Shown here: in pieces, positions 9,448-18,682 of the stretch
Numbering within the stretch: position 1 is the first letter of the stretch
Layout: each line of letters begins with the position of its first letter
Assembly (NCBI RefSeq): GCF_003330845.1
Contig: NZ_CP026121.1
Span: 5,251,501-5,315,500, forward strand
Source: Streptomyces sp. Go-475
Lineage (GTDB): Bacteria > Actinomycetota > Actinomycetes > Streptomycetales > Streptomycetaceae
Length of the DNA: 64,000 nucleotides
Direction: 5' to 3'
Notes under the pieces: model-generated
Told to the model about the DNA's origin: nothing
Database searches by the model: none
Seen by the model: the letters and a program-made list of their open reading frames with translations, nothing else
Translations under genes and position numbers: made by a program

Positions 9448-9590
9448 CGAGCGACGCACTGAGAGAGCCGACGACGAGGGCCGACGAAGGGGGCTCCGCC
9501 ACGAACGGGTCCCGGGCGGAAGCCCGGCCGGCGACGACCGTGCCGGTGATCCCCCTGTGGGAGCGGCTTCGCGGGGGAGGCGACGGATGA
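9444..9590 (+). CDS. Small coupled ORF (48 residues) between DUF5682 and VWA genes
   Basis: The ATG at 9444 overlaps the DUF5682 stop (ATGA) and its own stop overlaps the VWA start (ATGA at 9587), so ribosomes could reinitiate through it. The peptide is mostly polar and disordered, ending in a distinctive VPVIPLWERLRGGGDG. It could be a true small subunit or simply a spacer that keeps translational coupling. No family recognised. Confidence 0.5.
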   Translation: MTSDALREPTTRADEGGSATNGSRAEARPATTVPVIPLWERLRGGGDG

Positions 9591-10753
9591 CGGCCGAGGT
9601 GACGGACCCGGCGCGGGAGCGGCTGCGGCGTTGGCGACTGGTGCTCGGCGGCGACGCGGCGGACGGCACCGGATGCGCGCTGTCCGGGCAGGACGCGGCG
9701 ATGGACGGGGCCCTCACCGCGCTCTACGGCAAGAAGGACGGCACATCGCAGAGCGGCCGGGACCGTTCGGCGGGACTCGGGGCGTCGGCGCCGTCCGTCG
9801 CGCGCTGGCTCGGGGACATCCGGACGTACTTCCCGTCCTCGGTCGTGCAGGTCATGCAGCGCGACGCCATCGACCGGCTCGGACTCGCCACGCTCCTGCT
9901 GGAGCCGGAGATGCTGGAGGCGGTGGAGGCCGACGTGCATCTGGTGGGCACGCTGCTGTCGCTCAACAAGGCCATGCCCGAGACGACGAAGGAGACGGCA
10001 CGGGCCGTCGTGCGCAAGGTCGTCGAGGACCTGGAGAAGCGGCTCGCCACCCGCACCCGGGCCACCCTGACCGGCGCGCTCGACCGCAGCGCCCGCATCA
10101 ACCGGCCCCGCCACCACGACATCGACTGGAACCGCACCATCGCGGCCAACCTCAAGCACTACCTGCCCGAGTACCGCACGATCGTGCCGGAGCGGCTCAT
10201 CGGTTACGGGCGGGCGACCCAGGCCACCAAGAAGGAGGTCATCCTCTGTATCGATCAGTCGGGATCCATGGCGGCGTCGGTCGTGTACGCATCGGTCTTC
10301 GGAGCGGTGCTCGCCTCGATGCGGACGATCTCCACGCGACTCGTCGTCTTCGACACGGCGGTCGTCGACCTCACGGACCAACTCGACGACCCGGTCGACG
10401 TCCTGTTCGGGACGCAGCTCGGCGGCGGTACGGACATCAACCGTGCGCTCGCGTACTGCCAGTCGCAGATCACCCGGCCCGCGGAGACGGTGGTCGTGCT
10501 GATCAGCGACCTCTATGAGGGAGGCATCCGCAACGAGATGCTCAAGCGGGTCTCGGCGATGAAGGCGTCGGGGGTGCAGTTCGTGACGCTGCTGGCGCTC
10601 TCGGACGAAGGGGCACCGGCGTACGACCGGGAACACGCGGCCGCGCTCGCCGCGCTGGGGGCACCGGCGTTCGCCTGCACGCCCGACCTGTTCCCGGAGG
10701 TGATGGCGGCGGCGATCGAGAAGAGGCCGTTGCCGATGCCCGACGTGGCGTGA
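9587..10753 (+). CDS. VWA domain protein partner of MoxR
   Basis: 388 residues. The C-terminal half is a von Willebrand factor A domain with an intact metal-ion site: DQSGSMA (DxSxS, about 223-229), a GGGTDIN threonine loop and VVVLISDLYEGG strand. The N-terminal half is helical and has the ERLIGYG signature common to VWA partners of MoxR (CoxE-like). MoxR ATPases are thought to act on targets through such VWA adaptors, with the Mg-bound face holding an acidic side chain of the partner. The ATGA overlap with the preceding small ORF indicates co-translation. It ends the rightward operon. Confidence 0.88.
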   Translation: MTAEVTDPARERLRRWRLVLGGDAADGTGCALSGQDAAMDGALTALYGKKDGTSQSGRDRSAGLGASAPSVARWLGDIRTYFPSSVVQVMQRDAIDRLGLATLLLEPEMLEAVEADVHLVGTLLSLNKAMPETTKETARAVVRKVVEDLEKRLATRTRATLTGALDRSARINRPRHHDIDWNRTIAANLKHYLPEYRTIVPERLIGYGRATQATKKEVILCIDQSGSMAASVVYASVFGAVLASMRTISTRLVVFDTAVVDLTDQLDDPVDVLFGTQLGGGTDINRALAYCQSQITRPAETVVVLISDLYEGGIRNEMLKRVSAMKASGVQFVTLLALSDEGAPAYDREHAAALAALGAPAFACTPDLFPEVMAAAIEKRPLPMPDVA

Positions 10754-10794
10754 CGGAGCGAGGCCGTGGGTGATCGGTGGCGGGACGTCATGAC

Positions 10795-10832
10795 GGACGG
10801 TCAGGTGACGACTTGTCGATGCGTCACCGTCC
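10795..10832 (+). terminator. Weak hairpin after the VWA gene
   Basis: GGTGACG (10804-10810) pairs with CGTCACC (10822-10828) across an 11-nt loop and can be extended by GGAC/GTCC with a bulge. It lies about 40 nt after the stop of the last gene of the MoxR operon, a plausible but not strong terminator. Confidence 0.35.
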
Positions 10833-11032
10833 GACTCGAGGCAGCAAAAGGGACATGACGGCCCATCGGGTAGGCAAGGGCTTGCGCAACCTCCGCACTC
10901 CCGTGCGAGGATCGGCGCCTGCTCGGCCGTGCGCCGCGCTGTGCCGGGCAGCACCGCGTTGTGCCGACTCGTTGCCCGTGACGCGTGATGCGTTCCGCAC
11001 TTGTTCCGTCGCACGGGAGGAAGCTCCCCCTC

Positions 11033-12373
11033 TTGACCTGGTCAGCGTCAGCAGCCCTGCCCGGTGCCGCGCTGCGCATGCTGCGCACGGCGGCCGGGCG
11101 GCGTGCCCTCCAGGCGGGGCTGCTGGTGGGCGGGGTGCTCCTCATCGGGCTGCTGTGCGGGGAGCGGGCGCACGCGGCGGACGGTGTGCGCACGCCGGCG
11201 AACAGCGTGGCCGTGCGGACCAGGCCGGCGGTTCCTCAGATCGTCTCCGGCGCCGGGAGCGTTCATCACGTCCGGGCCGTGGGGGAGCGGGCCGAGGGCG
11301 AGCGGAGCGTGAGGGAGCGGGGCGCGCGGGCGTCCGGTGTGGTGGGCCAGGTGTTGAGCGGGGGCCGGGGAGAGGCACGGGCGAAGGTGTCGGCCCCGGC
11401 ATCGGCGGCCCCGGCATCGGCACTGGCCCCGGCCCCGGCCCCGGCCCCGGCAGCATCGGCATCGGCATCGGCACCGTCGCGGTCGCCCGAACGGCCGTCC
11501 CCGCCGCCGCCCGCTCGCTCGAAGCGGCTCCTGCTGACGGGGTCGGTGTTGCCCGAGTCCTCCGTGTCGACGACGCTGCCCAAGTTCCCTGCGCCGTCCG
11601 CGCTGCCGACTCGGCCGCCGGTGTTGCCCGAGTCCCCCGTGGCAGCGGCGCTGCCCAAGCTCCCGCCGCTCCCGGATGTGCCGCTGCCGCCCACGCTCCC
11701 CGACGTGCCGCCGCTCCCCACGCCCCCGGCAATCCCCGCCCTGCCGACGCTCCCGGACCTGCTGAACCCGCCGGAACTGTCAGACCTGCCGAACCTGCCT
11801 GGCCCGCTTGATCCGCTCGACCCGTCGGACGCCTTGGGCCCGCTGAACCCGCTGGATCCGCCAGACGTCCCAGAGCTGCCCGTGCCGTCCGATGACGGCG
11901 TCGCCGTTCCGGAAGGGCCCGGCGCTCCTTGGCTCCCCAGTCGCCCGGCGCTGCCGAGCCACCGACTCCCCGTGCCGGTCACGGTCCACCTGGAAGCGGG
12001 GGAGCCCGTTGGGTCGGCGTCCGACGTGCCTGCCGTCGTCCAGCGGGCCGAGGCGGCAGAGCCTGCGGCGGCGGGTACCGCGGTGCACGGCGTCGAGCAC
12101 CGTGGTTCCCCCGTCGGACAGGTGGGTCAGGACCACGCGGGACAGGCCACCCGCGTCGGGCACGCCCCGGTCGAGCACGGGCCCGGCGGTCGTCCCGACG
12201 GTGCGCTCGGCAACCGGGCCGTGGCGGACAACAGCACCCCGCGTCACGGGGACGCGCACGCCGTCACCCTGGATCACCGTGCCCCGCTGAGGCTCGTGCC
12301 CGGGGCCACCGCCCGCTCCTACGCTGCCGCGACCCGGGACAGACACCGGGACGTGAGCGCCTTCCCCGGCTAG
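11033..12373 (+). CDS. Exported or membrane-anchored Pro/Ala-rich protein
   Basis: About 446 residues if TTG 11033 is used; GGGAGGAAG lies 9-12 nt upstream. GTG 10985, ATG 10988 and ATG 11078 are alternatives in the same frame. A basic run followed by LLVGGVLLIGLLCGERAHAA is a signal peptide or anchor. The rest is low-complexity: an APAPAPAP/ASASASA block, then a long proline-leucine array (repeats like LPDVPLPPTLPDVPPLPTPP), and a His/Gly-rich tail. Such a chain would be extended and may span or decorate the cell wall. No domain or homologue recognised. The proline array may partly be replication-slippage product. Confidence 0.6.
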   Translation: MTWSASAALPGAALRMLRTAAGRRALQAGLLVGGVLLIGLLCGERAHAADGVRTPANSVAVRTRPAVPQIVSGAGSVHHVRAVGERAEGERSVRERGARASGVVGQVLSGGRGEARAKVSAPASAAPASALAPAPAPAPAASASASAPSRSPERPSPPPPARSKRLLLTGSVLPESSVSTTLPKFPAPSALPTRPPVLPESPVAAALPKLPPLPDVPLPPTLPDVPPLPTPPAIPALPTLPDLLNPPELSDLPNLPGPLDPLDPSDALGPLNPLDPPDVPELPVPSDDGVAVPEGPGAPWLPSRPALPSHRLPVPVTVHLEAGEPVGSASDVPAVVQRAEAAEPAAAGTAVHGVEHRGSPVGQVGQDHAGQATRVGHAPVEHGPGGRPDGALGNRAVADNSTPRHGDAHAVTLDHRAPLRLVPGATARSYAAATRDRHRDVSAFPG

Positions 12374-12718
12374 CGCACGCGGCCGGACCGCCGTACCCCG
12401 TCGCGTATTCGCCGTGCGGGGAGTCGCGCCCCCGCCGTGGAGCCCCGTCGACCGTCCCACCGGCCCCGCCCCCCCAAAGTCCCCGGATCGAAGCTGCGCT
12501 CCGACACGGGAAGCCCACACCGGCACCGGCGAGGCGCAGGCCCAGGCACCGACCAGGCCCGGACACCGGCACCGGCACCGGCACCCGTAAAGCCCCGCAC
12601 AAGCTGCGCGTCACCCAGCAAGGGGTGCCGCCCGGCCCCCCTCCCCAGAGCTTCACGAGGTACCAGGCCCAGGACGGCCGAAAGCCGTCGGTCGGTCTTG
12701 GCCGAAGCCTCGTGGATG

Positions 12719-12758
12719 GGGGTGGCTGGTCCCCATCGGGGTGGGGACCAGCCACCCC
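12719..12758 (+). terminator. Very strong hairpin, 16-bp perfect stem
   Basis: GGGGTGGCTGGTCCCC (12719-12734) is perfectly complementary to 12743-12758 across an 8-nt loop. There is no U-tract, which is usual for Streptomyces terminators. It lies 345 nt after the proline-rich gene, too far for a simple terminator, so it may end an unannotated transcript or be part of a structured RNA with the next hairpin. Confidence 0.65.
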
Positions 12759-12817
12759 GCACCCCCGTAGAGCCGGGCCCTGAACAGGGTCTATGTGCTC
12801 CTTCGGAGGTGTTCGAC

Positions 12818-12853
12818 GGGCCTCACCGGGTCAACCCCAGCCCGGTGAGGCCC
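12818..12853 (+). terminator. Second strong hairpin, 13-bp perfect stem
   Basis: GGGCCTCACCGGG (12818-12830) pairs with CCCGGTGAGGCCC (12841-12853) across a 10-nt loop. Between this and the previous hairpin are two more small hairpins (CCCTG-aa-CAGGG near 12778 and CTCC-TTC-GGAG near 12800), giving four stems within 135 nt. Confidence 0.6.
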
Positions 12854-13110
12854 CTCACCCACGTGCCACCCGCTCCTCACACCCGGCACGCCGTGCCAGA
12901 GAGGGCGGCATCATGTGACAGGTATCACCGCTCGGGTGTGACCCTCGATTTAGAGGCCCCCCGGAAGCAGCGATAACCTGCGAGACGGACATGCCGCGCG
13001 CTCGGACACCGTGTGCGCCTCCCTTGTGACAGACAGCGGACGTCACGTTGCCCTCGCGGCACGCCCACGCAGACAACGAACCGCGAGATCACTGATAGGG
13101 ACGGAAGCGC

Positions 13111-14292
13111 GTGGACCTGTTCGAGTACCAGGCGAGGGACCTCTTCGCCAAGCACGATGTACCGGTGCTGGCCGGTGAAGTCATCGACACGCCTGAGGCG
13201 GCCCGCGCAGCCACCGAGCGCCTCGGTGGCAAGTCCGTCGTCAAGGCCCAGGTGAAGGTCGGCGGCCGCGGCAAGGCCGGTGGCGTCAAGCTCGCCGCCA
13301 CCCCCGACGAGGCGGTCGAGCACGCGACCAACATCCTCGGCATGGACATCAAGGGCCACACGGTCCACAAGGTGATGATCGCCGAGACGGCCCCGGAGAT
13401 CGTGGAGGAGTACTACGTCTCCTTCCTCCTGGACCGTGCCAACCGCACCTTCCTCTCCATCGCGTCCGTCGAGGGCGGCATGGAGATCGAGGAGGTGGCG
13501 GCCACCCGTCCGGAGGCCGTCGCCAAGACGCCGATCGACGCCAACGAGGGTGTCACCGAGGCCAAGGCCCGCGAGATCGTCGAGGCCGCCAAGTTCCCGG
13601 CCGAGGTCGCCGACAAGGTCGTCAACGTCCTCGTCAAGCTGTGGGACACCTTCATCAAGGAGGACGCCCTCCTGGTCGAGGTCAACCCGCTGGCCAAGGT
13701 CGCCTCCGGTGACGTCATCGCCCTGGACGGCAAGGTCTCGCTGGACGAGAACGCCGAGTTCCGCCAGCCGGAGCACGAGGCCCTCCAGGACAAGGACGCG
13801 GCCAACCCGCTCGAGGCCGCCGCCAAGGCCAAGAACCTCAACTACGTCAAGCTCGACGGCGAGGTCGGCATCATCGGCAACGGCGCGGGTCTCGTCATGA
13901 GCACCCTGGACGTCGTCGCGTACGCCGGTGAGAAGCACGGTGGGGTCAAGCCCGCCAACTTCCTCGACATCGGTGGCGGCGCCTCCGCCGCCGTCATGGC
14001 GAACGGCCTGGAGATCATCCTCGGCGACCCGGACGTCAAGTCCGTGTTCGTCAACGTCTTCGGCGGCATCACCGCGTGCGACGAGGTCGCCAACGGCATC
14101 GTCCAGGCGCTGCAGCTCCTCAAGGACAAGGGCGAGGACGTCACCAAGCCGCTCGTCGTCCGTCTGGACGGCAACAACGCCGAGCTGGGTCGCAAGATCC
14201 TCTCCGACGCCAACCACCCGCTGGTCCAGCGCGTGGACACCATGGACGGCGCGGCCGACAAGGCCGCCGAGCTCGCGGCTGCTGCGAAGTAA
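13111..14292 (+). CDS. sucC: Succinyl-CoA synthetase beta subunit
   Basis: 393 residues; GTG 13111 after GGGACGGAAG. Full-length ATP-grasp subunit beginning [28 protein letters not shown] is the nucleotide-binding loop and EVNPLA the metal site. The GIGDPDVK-type region ([18 protein letters not shown]) and the C-terminal power-helix domain are present. With SucD it makes succinate plus NTP from succinyl-CoA in the TCA cycle. sucD follows after 21 nt, so they form one operon. Leader contains no recognised riboswitch. Base and codon use is the extreme GC3 of a highly expressed gene (AAG, GTC, CTC dominate). Confidence 0.97.
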   Translation: MDLFEYQARDLFAKHDVPVLAGEVIDTPEAARAATERLGGKSVVKAQVKVGGRGKAGGVKLAATPDEAVEHATNILGMDIKGHTVHKVMIAETAPEIVEEYYVSFLLDRANRTFLSIASVEGGMEIEEVAATRPEAVAKTPIDANEGVTEAKAREIVEAAKFPAEVADKVVNVLVKLWDTFIKEDALLVEVNPLAKVASGDVIALDGKVSLDENAEFRQPEHEALQDKDAANPLEAAAKAKNLNYVKLDGEVGIIGNGAGLVMSTLDVVAYAGEKHGGVKPANFLDIGGGASAAVMANGLEIILGDPDVKSVFVNVFGGITACDEVANGIVQALQLLKDKGEDVTKPLVVRLDGNNAELGRKILSDANHPLVQRVDTMDGAADKAAELAAAAK

Positions 14293-14313
14293 GGGACGAG
14301 GGACTACACAGCC

Positions 14314-15198
14314 ATGGCTATCTTCCTCAACAAGGACAGCAAGGTCATCGTCCAGGGCATGACCGGTGCCACGGGCATGAAGCACACCAAGCTCATGCTG
14401 GCCGACGGCACGAACATCGTCGGTGGCGTGAACCCGCGCAAGGCGGGCACGACCGTCGACGTCGACGGCACCGAGATCCCGGTCTTCGGCACGGTCGCCG
14501 AGGCGATCGAGAAGACGGGCGCGAACGTATCCGTCCTCTTCGTCCCGCCGGCCTTCGCCAAGGCCGCCGTCGTCGAGGCCATCGACGCCGAGATCCCGCT
14601 CGCGGTCGTCATCACCGAGGGCATCGCCGTCCACGACTCGGCCGCGTTCTACGCCTACGCCGTGTCCAAGGGCAACAAGACCCGGATCATCGGCCCGAAC
14701 TGCCCCGGTCTCATCACCCCGGGCCAGTCCAACGCCGGCATCATCCCGGGCGACATCACCAAGCCGGGCCGCATCGGCCTGGTCTCGAAGTCCGGCACGC
14801 TGACGTACCAGATGATGTACGAGCTGCGTGACATCGGCTTCTCGTCCGCCGTCGGCATCGGTGGCGACCCGGTCATCGGCACCACGCACATCGACGCGCT
14901 CGCCGCGTTCGAGGCCGACCCCGACACCGACCTGATCGTCATGATCGGTGAGATCGGCGGCGACGCCGAGGAGCGGGCCGCGGCCTTCATCAAGGAGAAC
15001 GTGAAGAAGCCGGTCGTCGGCTACGTCGCGGGCTTCACCGCGCCCGAGGGCAAGACCATGGGCCACGCCGGCGCCATCGTCTCCGGCTCCTCCGGCACGG
15101 CCGCCGCGAAGAAGGAGGCCCTCGAGGCCGCCGGCGTCAAGGTCGGCAAGACGCCGACCGAGACGGCCAAGCTGGCGCGCGAGATCCTCGCCGGCTGA
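14314..15198 (+). CDS. sucD: Succinyl-CoA synthetase alpha subunit
   Basis: 294 residues, ATG 14314 after GGGACGAGGG. The N-terminal CoA-binding Rossmann fold is seen in [13 protein letters not shown] and NPRKAGT. The active-site histidine that is phosphorylated during catalysis is H251 in [13 protein letters not shown]. Length matches the family (about 290). It acts with SucC in the cytoplasm. The operon ends in a strong hairpin 18 nt downstream. Confidence 0.97.
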   Translation: MAIFLNKDSKVIVQGMTGATGMKHTKLMLADGTNIVGGVNPRKAGTTVDVDGTEIPVFGTVAEAIEKTGANVSVLFVPPAFAKAAVVEAIDAEIPLAVVITEGIAVHDSAAFYAYAVSKGNKTRIIGPNCPGLITPGQSNAGIIPGDITKPGRIGLVSKSGTLTYQMMYELRDIGFSSAVGIGGDPVIGTTHIDALAAFEADPDTDLIVMIGEIGGDAEERAAAFIKENVKKPVVGYVAGFTAPEGKTMGHAGAIVSGSSGTAAAKKEALEAAGVKVGKTPTETAKLAREILAG

Positions 15199-15215
15199 CG
15201 CCACTCGGTCTGACC

Positions 15216-15248
15216 GTGGGCCCGCTCCCTGCCAGGGGGCGGGCCCAC
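15216..15248 (+). terminator. Terminator of sucCD
   Basis: GTGGGCCCGC (15216-15225) pairs with GCGGGCCCAC (15239-15248), 13-nt loop. It lies between the convergent ends of sucD and the leftward HTH/sigma-like gene, so it may serve both. Confidence 0.8.
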
Positions 15249-15272
15249 GCCCTTCAGGCCGACACGGCCCTG

Positions 15273-16673
15273 TCACCGTGGCTGCGGCATCAGCCGCTCC
15301 GGCCCCTTCTGCTCCGCCTCGCGCAGCTTCGCCCGCAGTTCCCGCTCCGACTCCGACAGCGGCCCGGGCGCGACCCGTGGCGGCACGCCCTGGACCGTCT
15401 CGCCCCGCGGTACGGGCGGCTCGTAGCGCGTCGGGGCGGTGCGGACGGTGAGGGCCGTGGTGCCGATCAGGGCGACCGTGAACGCGATGGCGGCCCGGGT
15501 CCAGAAGCGGGCCCGGCGTTCCCCGCCCTGCCGCACCACCGGCGGTTTGGCGGCTCGCAGCCGCTCGATGGAGGCCAGTTCGACCAGCCGCCAGTGGAGC
15601 GTCTCCGGGTCCGCCAGCTCCGGCAGCCGCTCGGCGACGGCCTCGCGCGCGTGCACCAGCCGGTTCGCCGCCGCCCGGGTGCTCGCCTCGGTCTCCGCCG
15701 CAGTCTCCGGCAGGCCGAGCCCGACCCCGTCGTAGAGCAGCAGCGTGCGGCGGTACGAGGGCGGGAGCTTCAGCAGGGTGTCCAGCAGCGCCCGGTCGTA
15801 CGGGTCGGAAGGGGGCGGCTCGGAGTACCGGTAGCGGGGACGGAACCGGTGCCACGGGGAGAGCGCGCACTCGTACGCCGCCGCGCGCACCCAGCCCGCC
15901 GGGTCGCGGTCACGGGCCACCTCGGGCCAGCGCTGCCAGGCGTTCTGGAACGCCCGCTCCACCGCCTCCCGGGCCAGCTCCCGGCGCCCGGTCAGCAGGT
16001 AGGTCTGCCGGACGAGCGCGGGGGCGCAGAAGGCGTACAGCGCGTCGAAGGCCTGCTCGGGCGTGAGGGCGCCGATCGCGTCATCCGGCCGCCGCGGCCC
16101 CGCGGCCCGGGCAGGGCCCCGGTCGAGCGTCGGGGGGCGGTCTCGATCGGGGGCGGGAACGGAGGCCGCCCGGTCGGGGACGGGAGCGGAGGCCGTTCGG
16201 TCGAGGACGGGGACCGATGTCGTTCGGTCAAGGACCGGGACTGAGGCCGCCCGATCGGGAACGGGAGTGTCCGGTGTGCGCCCTTGGCCGAGGACCGGTG
16301 TGCGCCCTCGATCGGAGACCGGTTCGCTCTCCTCCGTGGCGGCGGTCCCATGCTGGGCTCGGGCACGGGCACGGGCACGGGCACGGCCGCGGGGGCGGCG
16401 GGGCGTCATCTCGTCGGATGCCGGGGCGTAAGCGTCGGCGTCACTGGCGTGAGGCGGCGTCACATCCCCCTCCGTGCCGAGCGAGTTCAGTACCTTCGCG
16501 TACTTCTCCCCTTTCCGGCCGCGCGGCGGTACGCGGCCGGTCTCCCACCCGCGCACCGTCTCGCTGGTGACGCCCACCCGGGAGGCCAGCTGAGCCCGCG
16601 TCAGCGAGGCGGCCTCACGCAGGCGTCGGCGTTCCTTCGGCGGGGGGAGCGGCGTGGCAGGGCTCTGCGTCAC
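15273..16673 (-). CDS. Fusion of XRE-type HTH, sigma-70-like region and one transmembrane helix
   Basis: 466 residues from GTG 16673 (GGAGGGG 6 nt upstream). Residues 15-65 are an XRE helix-turn-helix (LTRAQLASRVGVTSETVRGWETG). A low-complexity linker follows with an 11-residue tandem repeat (VPVLDRTTS-like). Residues 200-340 resemble ECF sigma region 2 (EQAFDALYAFCAPALVRQTY...) and region 4 (LLKLPPSYRRTLLLYDGVGLGLPETA). A single membrane helix (AAIAFTVALIGTTALTV) is near 385-401 with a charged tail. Region 4 is degenerate at its recognition helix. A membrane-tethered regulator is plausible, but whether it binds core polymerase is unknown. AT-rich divergent promoter region upstream. Confidence 0.75.
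   Translation of the reverse strand: MTQSPATPLPPPKERRRLREAASLTRAQLASRVGVTSETVRGWETGRVPPRGRKGEKYAKVLNSLGTEGDVTPPHASDADAYAPASDEMTPRRPRGRARARARARAQHGTAATEESEPVSDRGRTPVLGQGRTPDTPVPDRAASVPVLDRTTSVPVLDRTASAPVPDRAASVPAPDRDRPPTLDRGPARAAGPRRPDDAIGALTPEQAFDALYAFCAPALVRQTYLLTGRRELAREAVERAFQNAWQRWPEVARDRDPAGWVRAAAYECALSPWHRFRPRYRYSEPPPSDPYDRALLDTLLKLPPSYRRTLLLYDGVGLGLPETAAETEASTRAAANRLVHAREAVAERLPELADPETLHWRLVELASIERLRAAKPPVVRQGGERRARFWTRAAIAFTVALIGTTALTVRTAPTRYEPPVPRGETVQGVPPRVAPGPLSESERELRAKLREAEQKGPERLMPQPR
16100..16262 (-). repeat. In-frame 33-bp tandem repeat inside the HTH/sigma fusion gene
   Basis: Four to five imperfect 33-bp units (period 11 codons) encode D-R-[TA]-[AT]-S-[VA]-P-[VA]-[LP]-D-R. 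Upstream units are more diverged. The array forms the flexible linker between the DNA-binding and sigma-like parts and is likely variable in length among strains. Confidence 0.7.
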
Positions 16674-16769
16674 AGCGCGCCCCTCCGAACAGAAAAGTAC
16701 ATAAACGTATATTGAGCGACACAGCGGTGGTTCGCCTGTTACGACGGGAAAGCGCGTGTCGTTGGGAGC

Positions 16770-18647
16770 ATGGCGGGCGTGATCGAGATGACCGCTCGCC
16801 GACGTCCGTCGTCACCCCTGCTCACCCGGATGCGCGACCGTACGCCCGGACTGGTCGGCGGCCTGATGGCCGGTGCGGTCGCGGCGGGCCTGGGGCTCGC
16901 GTCGTGCGCCATGCTGGTGATGATGCTGTGGATCAGCTCGCCGTATCCCGACAGCGGCCCCGGCGGCGCGCTGCACGTGGCGGCGGCGCTGTGGCTGCTG
17001 GCCCACGGAGCCGAACTGGTCCGCACCGACACGCTCTCCGGCGTCCCCGCCCCTGTGGGCCTCACCCCATTGCTGCTGCTCGCGCTGCCCGTGTGGTTGC
17101 TGCACCGGGCGGCACGGGACGCCACGGACGGCGGGGCGGGGGGCGAGACCGACGGCTTCCACGGGGACGACGGCTTCCGCGGGGACGACGGCTTCCACCG
17201 GGACGAGGGCTTCGGCGAGGCCGCCGCGCCAGGTGACGGGCCGCCGCTGGTCTCCGCCCGCACCGCCTGGACGGGCGTCGTCCTCGGCTACCTCGCGGTC
17301 GCCGCTCCCGCGGCCCTGTACGCCGCAGGCGGTGCGCTGCGGCCGTCGTGGGTGTGGACGGCGGTGTCCGTGCCGCTGGTCGCGGTCGTGGCCGCCGGGG
17401 CGGGTGTGTGGTCGGCGTACGGCCGTCCGGGCGGGCCGCTGCGGCGGCTGCTGGGCGTGCTGCCGACGGGAGTACGGCCGCTGGTCCTCGGCCCGCACGG
17501 CCGCCCGGGTGTCGCCGCCCGGGCGGCGGCGGCCGGGCTGGCGGTGCTGGTCGGGGGCGGCGCGCTGCTCGTGGCGGTGTCGCTGGTGGGGCACGGTACG
17601 GCGGCCCAGGCGTCGTTGCTCCGGCTGACCGAGGCGTGGTCGGGGCGGTTCGCGGTGCTGCTGCTCTGCGCGGCCCTGCTGCCGAACGCGGCGGTGTGGG
17701 GTGCCGCCTACGCCCTCGGCCCCGGTTTCGCCCTCGGCGCCCGCCATGTCGTCAGCCCGCTGTCCTCCGCGCCGGCTCCGTTCCTGCCGCCGTTTCCGCT
17801 GCTGGCGGCGGTGCCGGAGGCGGGGGAGGGGGCGCCGGTGAACTGGGCGGCCGGGGCCGTGCCGGTGGCCGCGGGCGTCGTCGCCGGCTGGATGGTGGCC
17901 AAGGGCGCGGCCGAGGGGGACGGCGGGGGAAAGGGGCCGGACGGCGGGCGGGCCGGGGCCTGGTCGGCGGGGCGCACCGCCCGTGCCGCCGGTCTCGCGG
18001 GCCTGTTCTGCGCGGCCGGGCTCGCGGGGCTCGCCGCGCTGGCGGGCGGGCCGCTCGGGGTCGCCGTCCTGGCCGGTTTCGGGCCGGTGTGGTGGCAGGT
18101 GGGCGCCGCGACACTGGCGTGGCTCACGCTGGTGGCGATCCCGACGGCCGTGGGGGTACGGGCCTGGCGGTGCCGGTCGTCCCGGTCGGGGGAGCCGGCG
18201 ATCGGCAGGCAGCGGGAGGGGACGGCCGAGGGCGGGCGCGAGGGCGGGCGCCGGGGCGTGCGGTTGCGGACCGGGTCGCGTCCGGGCGGGCGTTGGTTCA
18301 GACGCCCGGGAGTCGCCGGGATCGCCGGAGTCGCGGGAGGCACCGGCGGTTCCGGCCCGGCCGGAACCGCCGGGCATTCCGGAGTGCCTGGTCGTGCCGG
18401 GGATGACGCGTCACCGGCGGACGAGAGGACGCCGCCGCGTGGTCCGGAGCCCACGCCGGACACCCCGTACGAGCCCTACGTGCCGTACGCGCCCTTCGAT
18501 CACGACGCCCTGTACGGCCTCACCGATCAGGACGACACCGCCTTCGAGCCCTACGACTTCCTGCCGTCCGACCCGCCCCGCGAACCGCACCCCCACGGCA
18601 CCACACGCCCACCCGACGCCCCCACCTCCGAGCAGGGCCGGCCATGA
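16770..18647 (+). CDS. Multi-pass membrane protein, DUF6350/PerM-like
   Basis: 625 residues from ATG 16770; starts at GTG 16779 or ATG 16788 are also possible because the GGGAG is too close to the first ATG. About ten hydrophobic helices between residues 25 and 470, followed by a disordered C-tail rich in Pro, Gly and acidic residues, with a [13 protein letters not shown] motif near 570. A short repeated [12 protein letters not shown] insert lies in the loop near 130. Position between sucCD and purNH is the same as M. tuberculosis Rv0955 (PerM), an integral membrane protein linked to cell division, so I assign that family. Role in Streptomyces is unproven. Confidence 0.75.
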   Translation: MAGVIEMTARRRPSSPLLTRMRDRTPGLVGGLMAGAVAAGLGLASCAMLVMMLWISSPYPDSGPGGALHVAAALWLLAHGAELVRTDTLSGVPAPVGLTPLLLLALPVWLLHRAARDATDGGAGGETDGFHGDDGFRGDDGFHRDEGFGEAAAPGDGPPLVSARTAWTGVVLGYLAVAAPAALYAAGGALRPSWVWTAVSVPLVAVVAAGAGVWSAYGRPGGPLRRLLGVLPTGVRPLVLGPHGRPGVAARAAAAGLAVLVGGGALLVAVSLVGHGTAAQASLLRLTEAWSGRFAVLLLCAALLPNAAVWGAAYALGPGFALGARHVVSPLSSAPAPFLPPFPLLAAVPEAGEGAPVNWAAGAVPVAAGVVAGWMVAKGAAEGDGGGKGPDGGRAGAWSAGRTARAAGLAGLFCAAGLAGLAALAGGPLGVAVLAGFGPVWWQVGAATLAWLTLVAIPTAVGVRAWRCRSSRSGEPAIGRQREGTAEGGREGGRRGVRLRTGSRPGGRWFRRPGVAGIAGVAGGTGGSGPAGTAGHSGVPGRAGDDASPADERTPPRGPEPTPDTPYEPYVPYAPFDHDALYGLTDQDDTAFEPYDFLPSDPPREPHPHGTTRPPDAPTSEQGRP

Positions 18648-18682
18648 GCCGGGCTGGGCTGTCCCCAGGCCGGGGCGAAGCG

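Larger units (their letters stand above)
12374..13110. other. Long intergenic region upstream of sucC
   Basis: 737 bases without a supported gene. 12374-12700 has only short unlikely frames and an ACCGGC triplet-like repeat near 12570. 12719-12853 is strongly structured (listed separately). The sucC promoter should lie between 12900 and 13090, where AT content rises (CTCGATTTAGAGG, CAGCGATAACCTGCG). No riboswitch class was recognised. Confidence 0.5.

Noticed and set aside
10813..10832. Damage-type promoter from TTGTCGATG
   Set aside because: The box lacks the RG after TTGTC and has no TAnnnT at the 8-nt spacing; it is part of a hairpin.
12778..12818. tRNA-like fold between the two strong hairpins
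   Set aside because: No TTCGA-type T-loop in the right place, no acceptor stem and no anticodon arm.
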